Origin: a bacterium
Lineage (GTDB): Bacteria; Bdellovibrionota; Bacteriovoracia; Bacteriovoracales; Bacteriovoracaceae
Assembly: GCA_030425045.1 (NCBI GenBank)
Contig: JAUHVL010000011.1
Location: 1 to 64,000, forward strand
DNA: 64,000 nt
Direction: 5' to 3'
Shown: in pieces, positions 25,727-36,270 of the stretch
Position numbering within the stretch: the first letter of the stretch is position 1
Layout: each line of letters opens with the position of its first letter
Position numbers and translations under genes: made by a program
Notes under the pieces: generated by a model
Seen by the model: the letters and a program-made list of their open reading frames with translations, nothing else
Database searches by the model: none
What the model was told of the DNA's origin: nothing

Positions 25727-27847
25727 TTAAAGATCGTAGAACTTTTTCTTTTGCTCCACCAATTCAACTAAAAAGGAAGATGGTTCATAACGATCTTTAT
25801 CCACTTCAGTTTCAAATCTTTTGATCGCTCCTAAGATACGCTCAAGTCCTTCACTATCAGCATAGCGTAGTAACCCACCTCTAAAAGGAGGGAAGCCAAT
25901 ACCAAAAATAAGTGATAAGTCTACAGCTGTTGGATTAGCAGCAATACCTTCTTTTAATATAAGTGAAGCCTCATTAATCATAGGAAGAAATAACCTCATT
26001 TGAATTTCGGTTTCATCCATCACTTTTTCTTTTTCGTTAAAGAGTGCTCTCGCTTCTTCATTTATCCCTTGTTCACGACCATTCTCATCGTAAAGATAAA
26101 AACCTTTTGAAGTTTTTCTTCCCAAGAAGTTATGATCACTCATAAGACTAGAGACATCACTAGACTTCGCTCGATCACCAAGTCCATCGTGTAATATTTT
26201 TGCCACTTTGACGGCCACGTCAATTCCCACTTCATCAAGCAAACGACATGGTCCCATGGGCATTCCAAAATTTAAAACGGCTTGATCGAGCTGCTCAATT
26301 TGCACCCCCTCTTGCAAGAGATAACCCGCTTCATTGAGAAATGGCATTAAAATTCTATTAACTAAAAAGCCTGGTCCATCTTTAACAATAACAGGAGTCT
26401 TTTTAACTTTTAAAACCCATTGATAAAGGGCCTCAAGTGTTTCATTGGAAACCTTGCTATGTTCAATAATTTCCACTAGTGGCATTTTATGAACGGGGTT
26501 AAAAAAATGAAGGCCGGCAAATCGAGAAGAGTCTTCGAGAGCGGATGCCATTTCTTCGACACTTAAAGAAGATGTATTTGACGTAATAATCGTATCCGCC
26601 GCTACTTCTTTTTCTACTTCACTAAAGACTGACTTTTTAATATCCATATTCTCAACAATCGCTTCAATGATAAGATCTGTTTGCTTAAAGCCTGCATAGT
26701 CTGTTTGAGCACTAATGGATCTCATTTTTCTAATAAAATCATCTTGAGATAATCTTCTTCTTTTGAGGGCCCCAGAGAAGTTCGATGAGGCTTGCTTAAG
26801 ACCTAACTCTAAAGCCTTGCTATTGAGATCTTTCATAATGGGTCTCATTCCATTATCGGCCATTAACCAGGCAATTCCACCACCCATGGTACCTGCCCCA
26901 AGACAAGCTCCTCTTTTTAACGAGCGCTTTGAATTTGTTGACTCTCCAGGGAATTTTTTTGCCCCTTCCATCATGAAAAAGACATGCTGAAGGTTTTTAC
27001 TCTGCTCACCGACACATAACTCTCCAAAAGCTTGCGCTTCCATAGTCAAATAAGAGTTTCTACTTTTAGAATGACCTCTTTCCATTAAATCAAGGATTTT
27101 AAGTGGTGATTGATAGAAGCCTTTTGTTTTTTTCAAAACACTTTCTCTCGCCTTTTGAAAAATAAGCTTTCGCCCTACGAAATTATCCATCGCCATTCCT
27201 TCAAGGGTAGAAGTGAATGATCCCGATTTTTTCTTAGGGTTAAAATGTTTGATCGCCATATCAACGAGTCTTTCCTTTGCGTATGTTTCGGCAGCAAGCC
27301 CCATCTTCTTGCCTTTTTTAGCTCGAATATTTTTTCCCGTTAAGATCATATCGAGCGCGTTAGGAAGACCTACTTTGCGAGGGAGACGGTACGTTCCACC
27401 AAAGCCAGGAAGAATACCAAGTTTGACTTCAGGAAGACCCATCATCGTGCTTTTGTCATCACTCATAATAATCTGATTACAAGATAAGGCGAACTCTGTT
27501 CCACCTCCAAGACAAACACCATGAATGGCCGCAACCGTTGGAATACCAAGGTCCTCAATTTTGTTAAAAATATTTTGTCCGGCCTCTGCGCCTTGAGCTG
27601 CTTCACTTTCCGTTTTCATCGCAGCGATAAGGTTTATATCGGCACCAGCAAGAAAGCATCTGTCTTTATGGGTAAAAAAGACAACTCCATTTAGCTCTTT
27701 TTTTACTGTCGCAAGGTAATCGACTCTATCGTTTAGCTCTTGCAGAGTTTCTTCATCGAGTACGGTCATGCTTTTGTCACAATTATAACCAAAACCAACA
27801 TAGGCAACTTGGTTTTTGACTTCATAACTAATACGTTTAGCTTCCAT
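25727..27847 (-). CDS. fadJ: bifunctional enoyl-CoA hydratase / 3-hydroxyacyl-CoA dehydrogenase
   Basis: 706 residues, the normal length of the alpha subunit of the beta-oxidation complex. The crotonase domain (1-190) has [18 protein letters not shown]. The dehydrogenase domain has the NAD motif [17 protein letters not shown] near 320 and the catalytic [14 protein letters not shown]. Cytoplasmic, acting with the thiolase encoded 20 nt upstream. FadB and FadJ cannot be separated with certainty. Confidence 0.95.
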   Translation of the reverse strand: MEAKRISYEVKNQVAYVGFGYNCDKSMTVLDEETLQELNDRVDYLATVKKELNGVVFFTHKDRCFLAGADINLIAAMKTESEAAQGAEAGQNIFNKIEDLGIPTVAAIHGVCLGGGTEFALSCNQIIMSDDKSTMMGLPEVKLGILPGFGGTYRLPRKVGLPNALDMILTGKNIRAKKGKKMGLAAETYAKERLVDMAIKHFNPKKKSGSFTSTLEGMAMDNFVGRKLIFQKARESVLKKTKGFYQSPLKILDLMERGHSKSRNSYLTMEAQAFGELCVGEQSKNLQHVFFMMEGAKKFPGESTNSKRSLKRGACLGAGTMGGGIAWLMADNGMRPIMKDLNSKALELGLKQASSNFSGALKRRRLSQDDFIRKMRSISAQTDYAGFKQTDLIIEAIVENMDIKKSVFSEVEKEVAADTIITSNTSSLSVEEMASALEDSSRFAGLHFFNPVHKMPLVEIIEHSKVSNETLEALYQWVLKVKKTPVIVKDGPGFLVNRILMPFLNEAGYLLQEGVQIEQLDQAVLNFGMPMGPCRLLDEVGIDVAVKVAKILHDGLGDRAKSSDVSSLMSDHNFLGRKTSKGFYLYDENGREQGINEEARALFNEKEKVMDETEIQMRLFLPMINEASLILKEGIAANPTAVDLSLIFGIGFPPFRGGLLRYADSEGLERILGAIKRFETEVDKDRYEPSSFLVELVEQKKKFYDL

Positions 27848-27867
27848 AAGTATATGTTCCTTTACTT

Positions 27868-29157
27868 TTACAATGTTTCAATAATACAAGCGCCACCTTG
27901 GCCACCGCCAATACAAAGTGAAGCTAAACCTCTTTTAACATTTCGTCTTTTCATCTCATGAGCGAGTGTCACAAGCAGACGACTTCCTGTAGATCCAACG
28001 GGATGTCCAAGGGCAATGGCCCCACCATTAACATTAAGCTTCTCCATGGGAACAGCTCCCCACGCTTTATCAATATCAAATTTCTTGGCTATCTTTTCAT
28101 CGGCCAAGCCTTTTTGCACGGCCAAAACCTGAGCCGCAAAAGCTTCGTTGATTTCTACTAGATCCATATCTTCAAGAGTCATCCCCGTTCTTTTTAAAAT
28201 GCCATCCATCGCAAGCAGTGGTCCCATCCCCATTCTCTCTGGCTCTAAACCATGAAAATGATAATCGACAATTCTCGCCATAGGTTCGAGGTTATGCTCT
28301 TTCACCATCTCTTCAGAGGCAAGTAACATCATTGATCCACCATCAGTAATAGGACAACTATTTCCAACGGTGACAGTCCCTGACTTACGATCAAAATAGG
28401 GACGCATTTTTCCAAGCCCTTCAGCAGAGCTGTCTTCTCTAGGACCAACGTCCTCAGCGAGTAGCTTATTTAGTTTATCTCCGACGATAATCGGTACGAT
28501 TTCATCGTTAAATTTTCCTTCTTTAGTAGCAGCTATAGCAAGGTGGTGAGAACGATTTGCAAACTCGTCTTGCTCTGCCCTTGAAATACCATATTCTCTC
28601 GCTAATAACTCTGCTGTTTGACCCATATTCAGTCCACAAAAAGGATCCGTTAACCCCTGCTCTATCGCCACAATAGGATTTAGATATGGGGGACGAAATT
28701 GTGTAATGGTCATCAATTTATCCGACATACTTTTTGCTTTCATGACGTCAACAAAAAGATCAGTCATCTCTTTTGAATAGATAAGTGGCATCTGAGACAT
28801 CGACTCCACACCACCAACGATATAAAGACCACCGCGACCACTAGCGATTTTTAAATAACCCTGAGATACCGCTTCTAAGCCAGAAGCACAGTTTCGATGA
28901 ACACTATAAGCCGAAGTCTTTTTATGCAGACCAGCTTCTAGGGCAATCACTCTAGCGATATTGGGATACTTAGCAGGAGTTCCAACATTGCCGACAATAA
29001 CTTCATCAACACTTTCACCTGGAATATTTGTGAGGTCTAAAATTTTTCTAACGAGATACGATCCTAAATCAGGCGCAGCAATATCTTTTAATGCTGCTCC
29101 TGCTTTAGCATGAGGGGTACGTTTCGCCTCAACGATGTATACGGTACGGCCAGTCAT
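27868..29157 (-). CDS. fadI: acetyl-CoA acyltransferase (thiolase)
   Basis: 429 residues. The nucleophilic Cys90 lies in VHRNCASGLEA, the GHPVGSTGSR His motif and the C-terminal CIGGGQGGA Cys motif are intact. Length and order with fadJ match FadI-type trifunctional thiolase, which releases acetyl-CoA in fatty-acid degradation. AAGGAG precedes the ATG. It heads the operon fadI-fadJ-permease-oxidoreductase. Confidence 0.95.
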   Translation of the reverse strand: MTGRTVYIVEAKRTPHAKAGAALKDIAAPDLGSYLVRKILDLTNIPGESVDEVIVGNVGTPAKYPNIARVIALEAGLHKKTSAYSVHRNCASGLEAVSQGYLKIASGRGGLYIVGGVESMSQMPLIYSKEMTDLFVDVMKAKSMSDKLMTITQFRPPYLNPIVAIEQGLTDPFCGLNMGQTAELLAREYGISRAEQDEFANRSHHLAIAATKEGKFNDEIVPIIVGDKLNKLLAEDVGPREDSSAEGLGKMRPYFDRKSGTVTVGNSCPITDGGSMMLLASEEMVKEHNLEPMARIVDYHFHGLEPERMGMGPLLAMDGILKRTGMTLEDMDLVEINEAFAAQVLAVQKGLADEKIAKKFDIDKAWGAVPMEKLNVNGGAIALGHPVGSTGSRLLVTLAHEMKRRNVKRGLASLCIGGGQGGACIIETL

Positions 29158-29189
29158 TAGGGGGACTCCTTTTGAATTTTTACAATGAA

Positions 29190-29218
29190 ATAATAGAACA
29201 TTTAGAGGACTTATCCAA
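29190..29218 (-). promoter_or_regulatory. promoter of the fadI operon
   Basis: On the minus strand TTGGAT (29218-29213), a 17-nt spacer, and TATTAT (29195-29190), about 30 nt before the fadI start. An inverted repeat GACAAG/CTTGTC at 29288-29309 lies upstream and could be an operator. Confidence 0.5.
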
Positions 29219-29310
29219 TACGATCAACGTTCTTATTGTCATCTAAATGAATATTTAAGAATAAAAAGAAGTGATTTTGGTCTTCCTGACAAGACCGTCT
29301 AAACTTGTCG

Positions 29311-29342
29311 GCCAAAAATATAAAACCCGGGCATTGCCCGGG
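29311..29342 (-). terminator. terminator of the outer-membrane protein gene
   Basis: GCCCGGG (29342-29336) pairs perfectly with CCCGGGC (29332-29326), 3-nt loop, followed on the minus strand by TTTTATATTTTT. It lies 57 nt after the stop of the gene ending at 29400. Confidence 0.9.
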
Positions 29343-29399
29343 CTTATAAGCTAATCATTTCCCCCTAATAAAAATGACTAGCAAGATGAAATCTGTTTA

Positions 29400-30455
29400 T
29401 TAAAACTTAATCAGTAGACCTACATTAAGTGAAGCGATGTCACTATTGTCTAGGTCATAACCAAGTCTTTTAAGACTTGCTTTCTCAAGAGCTTCTTGAG
29501 TGTTTGGCGAGTAAGACTTATTTCCATCAGAAAAACCATTTGTTAAGGCCTTTGTGAATCTAAAGTCTGCTGTCATTCCAATTGAATCATTGAAACCAAA
29601 CTCAGCTCCGATCATCCCCATACCAGTAGCACCAGTTCCGGTAACACTTGTTTCCTTTAACTGACCACTTGTTGAGTTATAAACAACGTCTTTGTATCTC
29701 TCTTCAAAAGCAAGAGTCGTACGATTGTACCCAAGACCAAGTCCGATAAAAGGTCTAAAAGTAGCATCCGTTGTTAAAAATAATTTACCGTTTAAGTTAA
29801 TATTTAAGTTCTTATAAGAAACATCATCACCTTGAAGGTAAGTTGAGTAAAAAGAACTTAATCCATTATTATAGTCTCTATAATAAGTGATATCCATTTT
29901 TGTAAAGTTAACACCAAGACCAACAGCAAATCTTTCAGAAACTAAACTCTCAACAGCAAGGTTTAGTACTGGATCAGATTCAAGACTATCAATTCCCTCT
30001 CCATTAAATTGGCTTACACCAAATCCAGGAATGATTCTTGTTTTCTTCTCTTCTTTCTCTTCTACCATTGGTAACGGCATAGGCTCAGGAGCAACAACTC
30101 TTTGAGGAGCGGCTTGCATTGTCGATACTTGATCAGTGTTTCCACTTCCAAGCGATCCACCATTTCCGTTAAACGCATCTTGAAGTTGGTTCGCCAATTT
30201 CTTTTCTTGATTGATACGAATATCTTCAATCTTCTTTTGAACCATCTCTTCGTTTTTACGCTCAAGATTTTTTCTCATCTTTTCAATGCGATCAGCGGCC
30301 GATTCTCTCTTTTGATAAACCCCATCAATATCGATTTGGTCAGAGTTGAAAACATCGTCTCCACCGAAGTCCTGTGCCATGGTATTAAAACCAGTCGCAG
30401 TAGCACCAAGTAGGACAGCTAGGGTCAATACTTTGGAGTCAATTGTCATTTTCAT
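29400..30455 (-). CDS. outer-membrane beta-barrel protein with N-terminal coiled coil
   Basis: 351 residues. A signal peptide ends near TMAQ, then an acidic stretch (DFGGDDVFNSDQ), a charged coiled coil (about 50-95), a linker, and a beta-barrel from about 150 with alternating strands ending in a terminal Phe (VGLLIKF), the BAM recognition signal. The acidic post-signal motif recurs in the protein at 33535-34323. GGAG precedes the ATG. Likely a major surface porin or structural protein. Confidence 0.8.
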   Translation of the reverse strand: MKMTIDSKVLTLAVLLGATATGFNTMAQDFGGDDVFNSDQIDIDGVYQKRESAADRIEKMRKNLERKNEEMVQKKIEDIRINQEKKLANQLQDAFNGNGGSLGSGNTDQVSTMQAAPQRVVAPEPMPLPMVEEKEEKKTRIIPGFGVSQFNGEGIDSLESDPVLNLAVESLVSERFAVGLGVNFTKMDITYYRDYNNGLSSFYSTYLQGDDVSYKNLNINLNGKLFLTTDATFRPFIGLGLGYNRTTLAFEERYKDVVYNSTSGQLKETSVTGTGATGMGMIGAEFGFNDSIGMTADFRFTKALTNGFSDGNKSYSPNTQEALEKASLKRLGYDLDNSDIASLNVGLLIKF

Positions 30456-30474
30456 TTTAGGTCTCCTCTATACC

Positions 30475-30498
30475 TTTCTTCCCCAATTCACGGGGGAA
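30475..30498 (-). promoter_or_regulatory. 5' leader stem-loop of the outer-membrane protein mRNA
   Basis: TTCCCC and GGGGAA form a hairpin about 25 nt before the start codon and just upstream of the GGAG. It could protect an abundant mRNA or modulate its translation. Confidence 0.35.
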
Positions 30499-30643
30499 AC
30501 AGCATATTTTTTGCAATAAGCAAGTTCTAATGTCTGGCCTTTATAACAAACATTTGCCATTATGCACCCAAAAATGAACGCATCATGTAATATTTACAAT
30601 TTTGTATTGACCCTTTGAAAACCAATAGTTACGGAGCAAAAAC

Positions 30644-31144
30644 ATGAGTTTGATAGGAGCTGAACACCTCGAACAGATCAAAGAGTCCCTAGGGAGAACT
30701 CCCAAAGGCCAATATAAAGTAGAGCGTGTTGGGTCTCAAAATCAAGTACTTGTTATCTCTGTTCTCCCCATCGTTGAACAAAAACCATTTCCCACCACCT
30801 ATTGGTTAGTTTCCCCAGAATTGAAAAAATTAATCTCTCATATTGAAAGAGATGGAGCGATCTCGCTTTTAGAAAAGGAAATTGCAGAAGATGCATCTTT
30901 AAAAGAAAAACTTTTTAATGATCACCGCAGTTATATAAAAGACCGTCATGCTCTCGCTCATGAATTAAACGAAAAAGACCACCAAACCTATGAATCAATG
31001 AACTGGGAAAAGATCGGAATTGGAGGGATTCGAGATTGGAACTTTATCAAATGTCTCCATCTTCACTACGCCCATTACCTGGCCCGTGGAAATACTGTTG
31101 GTGAATTAATTGAAAAGAGATTCTCTCTACTCAAAAACGTATAA
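30644..31144 (+). CDS. DUF501 family protein
   Basis: 166 residues. It fits the family pattern: LGRTPKG at the start, PFPTTYWLVSPELKKLI, then GIGGIRDWNFIKCLHLHYAHYLARGNTVGE. DUF501 proteins are conserved but uncharacterised; the C-x-H-x-x-H-like cluster may bind metal. GGAG lies 7 nt before the ATG. The 3' end overlaps the convergent bamB by 18 nt. Confidence 0.85.
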   Translation: MSLIGAEHLEQIKESLGRTPKGQYKVERVGSQNQVLVISVLPIVEQKPFPTTYWLVSPELKKLISHIERDGAISLLEKEIAEDASLKEKLFNDHRSYIKDRHALAHELNEKDHQTYESMNWEKIGIGGIRDWNFIKCLHLHYAHYLARGNTVGELIEKRFSLLKNV

Positions 31145-32242
31145 ACGATTTCGATTTGAGTAAACGGCAAGATGATCTTCAGAGGCCGTCATTTGATCAA
31201 ATACCGCTGAATAGCTATGACCTAAATTCCAAATACCACCAAGCGACCAATCATTTTTTAAATCAAGCCAAAATAACTGTCCTCCAGAGCCTCCCACAAC
31301 TAAACCATTTTTCCATGGCGTAATCGCGGAGATTGCATAGTCCGTTATCTTTATTTTTTTTACTTCTTGAAATTCTTTGTCGAGAGAAACGACTTCCCCA
31401 TCGGCCGTACCAAAAACGAGGTTCCCCTGATAGATCAAAGGTTTTGACGTCATCGTATAAGGAAACCTTCTTTCTAAAATTCCTGTACTCGGATTTACTG
31501 AGGCCAATTGATTTGCTTGAGACCCGATAAATAGTTTTCCTTGAAAAAGAGTTGGACCAGTATCGGCATCAATAAACTTTTGTCCGTTGACAACTTTACT
31601 TTCCCAAACGAGAACTCCCTCTTCCAATGAAAGGGCCACGAGTGTTCCATCGGCAAAACCGACAAAGACTCTATTGGCTTGAACGAGAGGAGTAGAAACC
31701 CCTTGTAAGGTGGTCAGGTAAGGAACAGATCGTTTATAGGCCCATAAAATTTTTCCAGAGACAGCATCTAAGCAAAAAATTTGATGATTTCTGGTGTGAA
31801 TAAACATACGTCCATTTTGAATAATGGGAGAAGTTTCAACAGCAGCACCTAGTGCAACTTCATACTTTAACTTTCCCGAAAGACGATCTCTTGAATAAAG
31901 CCGCCCTTCGATGGTCCCATAAATAATATTCTTATCGTAAACAATAACTTGAGACTGGTGCGCCCCTTTATCTTGAGTACTCCAAACGACTCGTCCATCA
32001 CTGGCCTGGAAGGCCCTCATGACTCCGTTTTCATCGCCAATAAAAAGAAGTCCGCGATCTAGCCTTGGTGCCTGAAGAGAAATGGGTAAATTACCAGAGC
32101 GATAACTTGGATCTTGATTTCTAATCCAAACAGGAAAGAAGACTTCTTTTTCTTCTTTGACTCCGCTGGCACCCATACTTTTCATGGTTGAGCACGAGTT
32201 AATCAATAACAATGCCGCTATAATAGATAATATTTTATACAC
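31127..32242 (-). CDS. bamB: BamB-like lipoprotein, PQQ-type beta-propeller
   Basis: 371 residues with a lipoprotein signal ending INSC (Cys17). Repeats of the PQQ type (GRVVWSTQD, GKLKYEVALG, GKILWAYKR, GVLVWESKVV) indicate an eight-bladed propeller. BamB is an accessory lipoprotein of the BAM complex that inserts outer-membrane barrels. It lies 2 nt after a YfgM-like gene, the same order as yfgM-bamB in E. coli, where der follows. Confidence 0.88.
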   Translation of the reverse strand: MYKILSIIAALLLINSCSTMKSMGASGVKEEKEVFFPVWIRNQDPSYRSGNLPISLQAPRLDRGLLFIGDENGVMRAFQASDGRVVWSTQDKGAHQSQVIVYDKNIIYGTIEGRLYSRDRLSGKLKYEVALGAAVETSPIIQNGRMFIHTRNHQIFCLDAVSGKILWAYKRSVPYLTTLQGVSTPLVQANRVFVGFADGTLVALSLEEGVLVWESKVVNGQKFIDADTGPTLFQGKLFIGSQANQLASVNPSTGILERRFPYTMTSKPLIYQGNLVFGTADGEVVSLDKEFQEVKKIKITDYAISAITPWKNGLVVGGSGGQLFWLDLKNDWSLGGIWNLGHSYSAVFDQMTASEDHLAVYSNRNRLYVFE

Positions 32243-32244
32243 GT

Positions 32245-32919
32245 TTATAGGTTCTCCAAATAAAGCCCAGCAAGTTTTTTCAACTCGGCTTCTTTTCCTT
32301 TATCGAGAACATACTGAAAAGAAGCTTTCGCTTTTTCCGTATTATTTAGCTTGAGATAAACTCTTCCCAGATCTAAATATGTTTTCTCTTCATAAACTTT
32401 CACAGGACTGTTTAATAATTCTTCATAGTGAACTCTCGCCTGTTCCCAGTTTCCACTGTTTTCATAACTGGCAGCTAAGTTTGAAGTAATAAAGAATTTC
32501 ACATAAGGATTATTAAACTGAGCATTTGCTTTTTCTAAGATACTTAAGGCAGTAGCACTATCACCTCTTGTCTGAATTTCTTTGGCAAGCTCCAATGTCA
32601 CCAAGCCGGCTCCAGCGTAGCCTTGTACATCGGACATCATTTGATTGTATTTTTCTAAAACTGTTTTTTGATCACTTTTTTTATCCATGAAACTTTTCAT
32701 TGGACCACTTTGAAAGGCGTGAACAACACCATTCATTTCATTCATCTTCTTATCACTCATATTGCTGTAAATCGCTTGAGCGATAACACCGATAATGATG
32801 ACCCCAAAAAGGATTGAGAGTAAAATTTTATATTTTCCAATAAATTGGCCAATATCTGTTTCATTTAAAATTTGATCAAGAGAGCTCATTTCCGATGTTG
32901 TTTTTTGTGATGTATTCAT
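32245..32919 (-). CDS. YfgM-like membrane-anchored TPR protein
   Basis: 224 residues from the ATG at 32919, chosen for GGAGG about 8 nt upstream; a longer frame begins at 32958. One membrane helix (ILLSILFGVIIIGVIAQAIY) with a cytoplasmic N-terminus precedes a periplasmic TPR domain. In E. coli YfgM associates with the Sec translocon and PpiD chaperone. Pairing with bamB supports the assignment. Sequence resemblance is mainly topology and TPRs. Confidence 0.72.
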   Translation of the reverse strand: MNTSQKTTSEMSSLDQILNETDIGQFIGKYKILLSILFGVIIIGVIAQAIYSNMSDKKMNEMNGVVHAFQSGPMKSFMDKKSDQKTVLEKYNQMMSDVQGYAGAGLVTLELAKEIQTRGDSATALSILEKANAQFNNPYVKFFITSNLAASYENSGNWEQARVHYEELLNSPVKVYEEKTYLDLGRVYLKLNNTEKAKASFQYVLDKGKEAELKKLAGLYLENL

Positions 32920-33032
32920 TAAGTCATCCTCCAAGGAGAACATTCTAAAAATTTCCATGTTAAGTTGTCAAAAATAGGGCACTTCGCTAACATAATTAAA
33001 AAACATTCATGAGTTTCAATACGGAGGAAACC

Positions 33033-33524
33033 ATGCAGCACATCAATACAAAACTCTTACTTATTTTTGTCACACTTTTATTCGCCACCAATACTTATAG
33101 TGTCGATCGTAGAGGGCGACTAGGCGTTGGTTTTAGCAATCAGCTTAAAAGTGATATTCCGGCCGTTTCCTTCAAACTTCAAAGATCAAAGGCCTTCGCG
33201 ATCGGAGGTCAGATTGGCTATAATAATGATGACGCAGATGGTGGTCACGGTGCTGCTTTAAAGCTGTATCGCAACATATTCCAAGAACCTCAGCTTGTTT
33301 TTTATGGCTCAGTGCTAGCAGGGGTAATTGAGAAGAAAGTAAATAGTGTCAAAGATAGCGGCTTTCAATTTGACTTCGCCATGGGATCCGAATTTAGTTT
33401 CACCGGACTCAATAGCATTGGTTTTAGTTTTGAGTTTGGTATTTCAATGAACAAACTCGATGAATTTATTGTTGAAACGATTGGGCAAAACTTTATTGTC
33501 TCGTCTGTTCATTTCTACTTATAA
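33033..33524 (+). CDS. small outer-membrane beta-barrel-like protein
   Basis: 163 residues from the ATG at 33033, preceded by GGAGG; an in-frame ATG at 33009 is upstream of that site. Signal peptide to about TYS, then alternating strands (VSFKLQRSKAFAIGGQIGY, FSFEFGISM) and a hydrophobic last residue. Probably an 8-stranded barrel. It is divergent from yfgM-bamB and followed by a second barrel gene. Confidence 0.65.
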   Translation: MQHINTKLLLIFVTLLFATNTYSVDRRGRLGVGFSNQLKSDIPAVSFKLQRSKAFAIGGQIGYNNDDADGGHGAALKLYRNIFQEPQLVFYGSVLAGVIEKKVNSVKDSGFQFDFAMGSEFSFTGLNSIGFSFEFGISMNKLDEFIVETIGQNFIVSSVHFYL

Positions 33525-33534
33525 AGGCACACGT

Positions 33535-34323
33535 TTGAACATCAAAAAAGTACTGATCATATTTTTAATCCTCCCCTCACTGTATGCCCAAGACCCTCTC
33601 ATGGATTTTGGGGATGACGATCTCAATATTGGAGGAGATATTTTTAGTGACTTTAATGAAGACCTTGATGCCGCAAGAATTGCAGAAGATGAAAGGTTCT
33701 ATCGCTACGGACGATTTTTTTCCATTATCATTTCTCTTGGGACAACGACCTTCACCGGAAACAGAGGTGCTGCTTATAACGATAACCTTCCGGCCTACGG
33801 ATTAGGTCTTATCTATTTTAGTGATTTTCAAAATGCTTTTGGTTTGGGGCTAGAATATTCTCAACATAATTTTGATCTACCTGATGAAGTTGTTTTAAAT
33901 GACGATACATTTAGTGGAAACGGAACCAATAATGGGCCAGGTCTTGTCGAAGTTAATATGTTAAGAGTCTATTTTTCCGGCCGACACTATATTGATACGG
34001 CCGATTTAGGTACGGCCATTACCTACTCTAATCCCTACTTTATTATGAGAATAGAGTATTGGTATACGACTAATAAGTTTAAGGATCAGCCAAATTTGGC
34101 CAATGATTCTGGAAGTGGTCTCGGAGTTGGTCTTGGAATGGGTCTTGAGTTTCCAATCAAAATTAAAGAAAGTTACATAAATGTTGAGGCCCTCTGGCAT
34201 CAAGTGAACCTTCACGATAAAGATACTCAAGCCTATAAGGCAACCGACGAAAACAATATCGGTTATAACGACCTCACCGGTAACGTCTTATCGTTGATGG
34301 TTGGTTATGTCATTAACTGGTAA
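33535..34323 (+). CDS. outer-membrane beta-barrel protein
   Basis: About 262 residues. The likely start is a TTG at 33535, 6 nt after AAAGG and 10 nt after the preceding stop; it begins a signal peptide (NIKKVLIIFLILPSLYAQ). A strongly acidic segment (MDFGDDDLNIGGDIF) follows, as in the barrel protein at 29400-30455, then strand-rich sequence with Gly and aromatic residues ending in Trp (MVGYVINW). Function unknown. Confidence 0.68.
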   Translation: MNIKKVLIIFLILPSLYAQDPLMDFGDDDLNIGGDIFSDFNEDLDAARIAEDERFYRYGRFFSIIISLGTTTFTGNRGAAYNDNLPAYGLGLIYFSDFQNAFGLGLEYSQHNFDLPDEVVLNDDTFSGNGTNNGPGLVEVNMLRVYFSGRHYIDTADLGTAITYSNPYFIMRIEYWYTTNKFKDQPNLANDSGSGLGVGLGMGLEFPIKIKESYINVEALWHQVNLHDKDTQAYKATDENNIGYNDLTGNVLSLMVGYVINW

Positions 34324-34327
34324 GTTT

Positions 34328-34502
34328 AAAAAAACATCCTTGTTTTTCGACATTTAAAATGCTCCCGTCGTGGTCGCACCCACTTCGTGGGCCAGTTTTA
34401 AATATCTATCAACTTTTATCGTAGAGATGGCCAATACTTGCCCGTTAGGGTGAGGCCATGGATGGCCGAATATTGGTTATCACAAAACATGGAAGTTTTA
34501 AT
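34328..34502 (+). repeat. structured repeat, copy 1
   Basis: About 175 bp. Order on this strand: hairpin AAAAACA/TGTTTTT; a stem TTTAAAA/TTTTAAA around the hairpin CCCAC-TTC-GTGGG; a variable spacer; then CCAATA/TATTGG around CCC/GGG and GGCCAT-GG-ATGGCC; and a final AAAAC/GTTTT hairpin. A second copy lies inverted at 57008-57188. Paired positions differ together between the copies (see findings). It fills the gap between two convergent genes. Confidence 0.8.
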
Positions 34503-34521
34503 TTATTGTTTGTAAGTTTCG

Positions 34522-36270
34522 CTACGATCTTTCTTCTGCTCTTCTTTCTAACTCAGTCGACGTTCTAAAAATAAGATGCACTGGTGTGTTGGCCAAATTA
34601 AATTCTCGCCGAAGACCATTTTTAAGAAAACGCTTATAATTTTCTGGTATTCCCTTTGACTTATTACTAAAAAGTAAAAATGTGGGAGGAGCACTTTTAA
34701 TCATCGAGGTATACTTAACTTTCAATCTTTTTCCACCAGATTTTTTCACAATGACAGGGTTTACCTCAACAAGTTGATGAACTAGTCGGTTAAGCTCACC
34801 TGTTCCTAACTTCCGATGACGAACAAGAATAGTTTTAACAAGCGCTTTCTTTAATGCTTTAATTCCTCTTCCTTCAAGGGCCGAAATGGGAATAAGGTCA
34901 CAATAACTAAGCCATGGAATATCAATTCTCAAGTCTTCAAGCCATTGCCTTCTTTCTTTTTCTGTTTGCAGTTTTTCTTTTAAAAGATCAACCTTATTAA
35001 GAGCGATCACAACAGACTTTCCCTTATCAAGGGCAATATCGACTAAACGTCTATCTTGATGAGAAATACCTTTGGTTGCATCGACTAGTTGAATGACCAC
35101 ATCACAATCAGAAATACAACGAAGAGAACGATAAACCGATTGTGCTTCTACTGTGTCTTGAATTAATGACTTTCTTCTAATCCCAGCAGTATCCACAAGA
35201 TAAATTGATCTCCAAAAAGATCCTGGTTCTTCAGCTTGGTCAACCTCTGGAGATTCAACCTCGTTCTCAGCCGCTTCAGCTTCGAGTTCAACATCGTTTT
35301 CTGTTTCTTCTTCAGAAAGTTCAGCTAAGTCAGTTTCAAAAACTTTATCGTATAACTCTTCAGCCTCTTCATCTAACTGCTCATAGGTTCTAATCAACTG
35401 CTGACGGTATTCAGGGTTATTGGCCCGAAAACTTTCATACTCTTCATAAATTTTCTGATCAGTATAATGCTGCTTATTTACGTTTAATTCTTTTACCTGC
35501 TGACCGAAATAAAGATCAAAATAACCTTCAATGGGATCAACAGTTGTTCCAGCGATATTTGAAACTAAGGCCCTTTTTGCTCCCAAAAGCTGATTTAAAA
35601 GGGTGGATTTACCAGCGTTAGGAGCACCAATGATAGCGAGTCTTGAAACAACTTCTTCTCTAGGGGTTAATCCTTTTTGTAGAGCAGGGCCTTCCTTTTC
35701 AATATGAAAATTAAAATCAAATTGCTGAATTTTCTCTCTAAGTTCAATAATACCTAAGCCGTGAGCAGCAGAAGTCACCATCATTTCTTCAACACCAAGC
35801 GAGTAAAAGCCTGCCTCATCACCTGCTTGATTATCGGAATCATATTTATTTGCAATAACCCAACATGCCTTGCCACAGGTTCTTACATATTCAGCAATTT
35901 TCTGATCGATGGGAAGAATCCCCTCTCTCACATCAACGACTAATAAAACCAAATCCGATTCATCAATAGCAATTTTGGCGTGATCAATCATGCGATTAAA
36001 AAAGTGATTATTTCGGTTTTCTTTCTCAGAGTTCTCACTTTCATTAAGAAGCTCGGGATAAAATCCTCCCGTATCAATCATAATGAGGTTGGCAGGCGCT
36101 AAACCATCAATCTCTTCATCAATAGAGGTAACAGCATAGTGTCGGTCTCGGGTCACACCGGGACGGTCATAAGTCAGGGCCTTATTTTGGCGCCTCAAAA
36201 TAGCATTAAACAAGCTGCTTTTTCCAACATTTGGTCTACCGACAAGGGATACTACTGTATGTCTTTTCAT
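34522..36270 (-). CDS. der: GTPase Der (EngA) with a large insertion in its second G domain
   Basis: 582 residues, against about 440-490 usually. Both G domains are intact: GRPNVGKSS and NKYDSD in the first, [26 protein letters not shown] and NKVDLL in the second, then the KH-like domain. About 95 residues (roughly 262-355 counted from 36282) are inserted between switch I and DTAG. The insertion is rich in Tyr, Gln and then Glu/Asp. Der matures the 50S subunit. The ATG at 36270 overlaps the era stop (ATGA). Confidence 0.95.
   Translation of the reverse strand: MKRHTVVSLVGRPNVGKSSLFNAILRRQNKALTYDRPGVTRDRHYAVTSIDEEIDGLAPANLIMIDTGGFYPELLNESENSEKENRNNHFFNRMIDHAKIAIDESDLVLLVVDVREGILPIDQKIAEYVRTCGKACWVIANKYDSDNQAGDEAGFYSLGVEEMMVTSAAHGLGIIELREKIQQFDFNFHIEKEGPALQKGLTPREEVVSRLAIIGAPNAGKSTLLNQLLGAKRALVSNIAGTTVDPIEGYFDLYFGQQVKELNVNKQHYTDQKIYEEYESFRANNPEYRQQLIRTYEQLDEEAEELYDKVFETDLAELSEEETENDVELEAEAAENEVESPEVDQAEEPGSFWRSIYLVDTAGIRRKSLIQDTVEAQSVYRSLRCISDCDVVIQLVDATKGISHQDRRLVDIALDKGKSVVIALNKVDLLKEKLQTEKERRQWLEDLRIDIPWLSYCDLIPISALEGRGIKALKKALVKTILVRHRKLGTGELNRLVHQLVEVNPVIVKKSGGKRLKVKYTSMIKSAPPTFLLFSNKSKGIPENYKRFLKNGLRREFNLANTPVHLIFRTSTELERRAEERS

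Noticed and set aside
29288-29309. GACAAG/CTTGTC inverted repeat upstream of fadI as a definite fatty-acid regulator site
   Set aside because: Only 6 bp per arm and no known consensus match; mentioned only as a possibility with the promoter.
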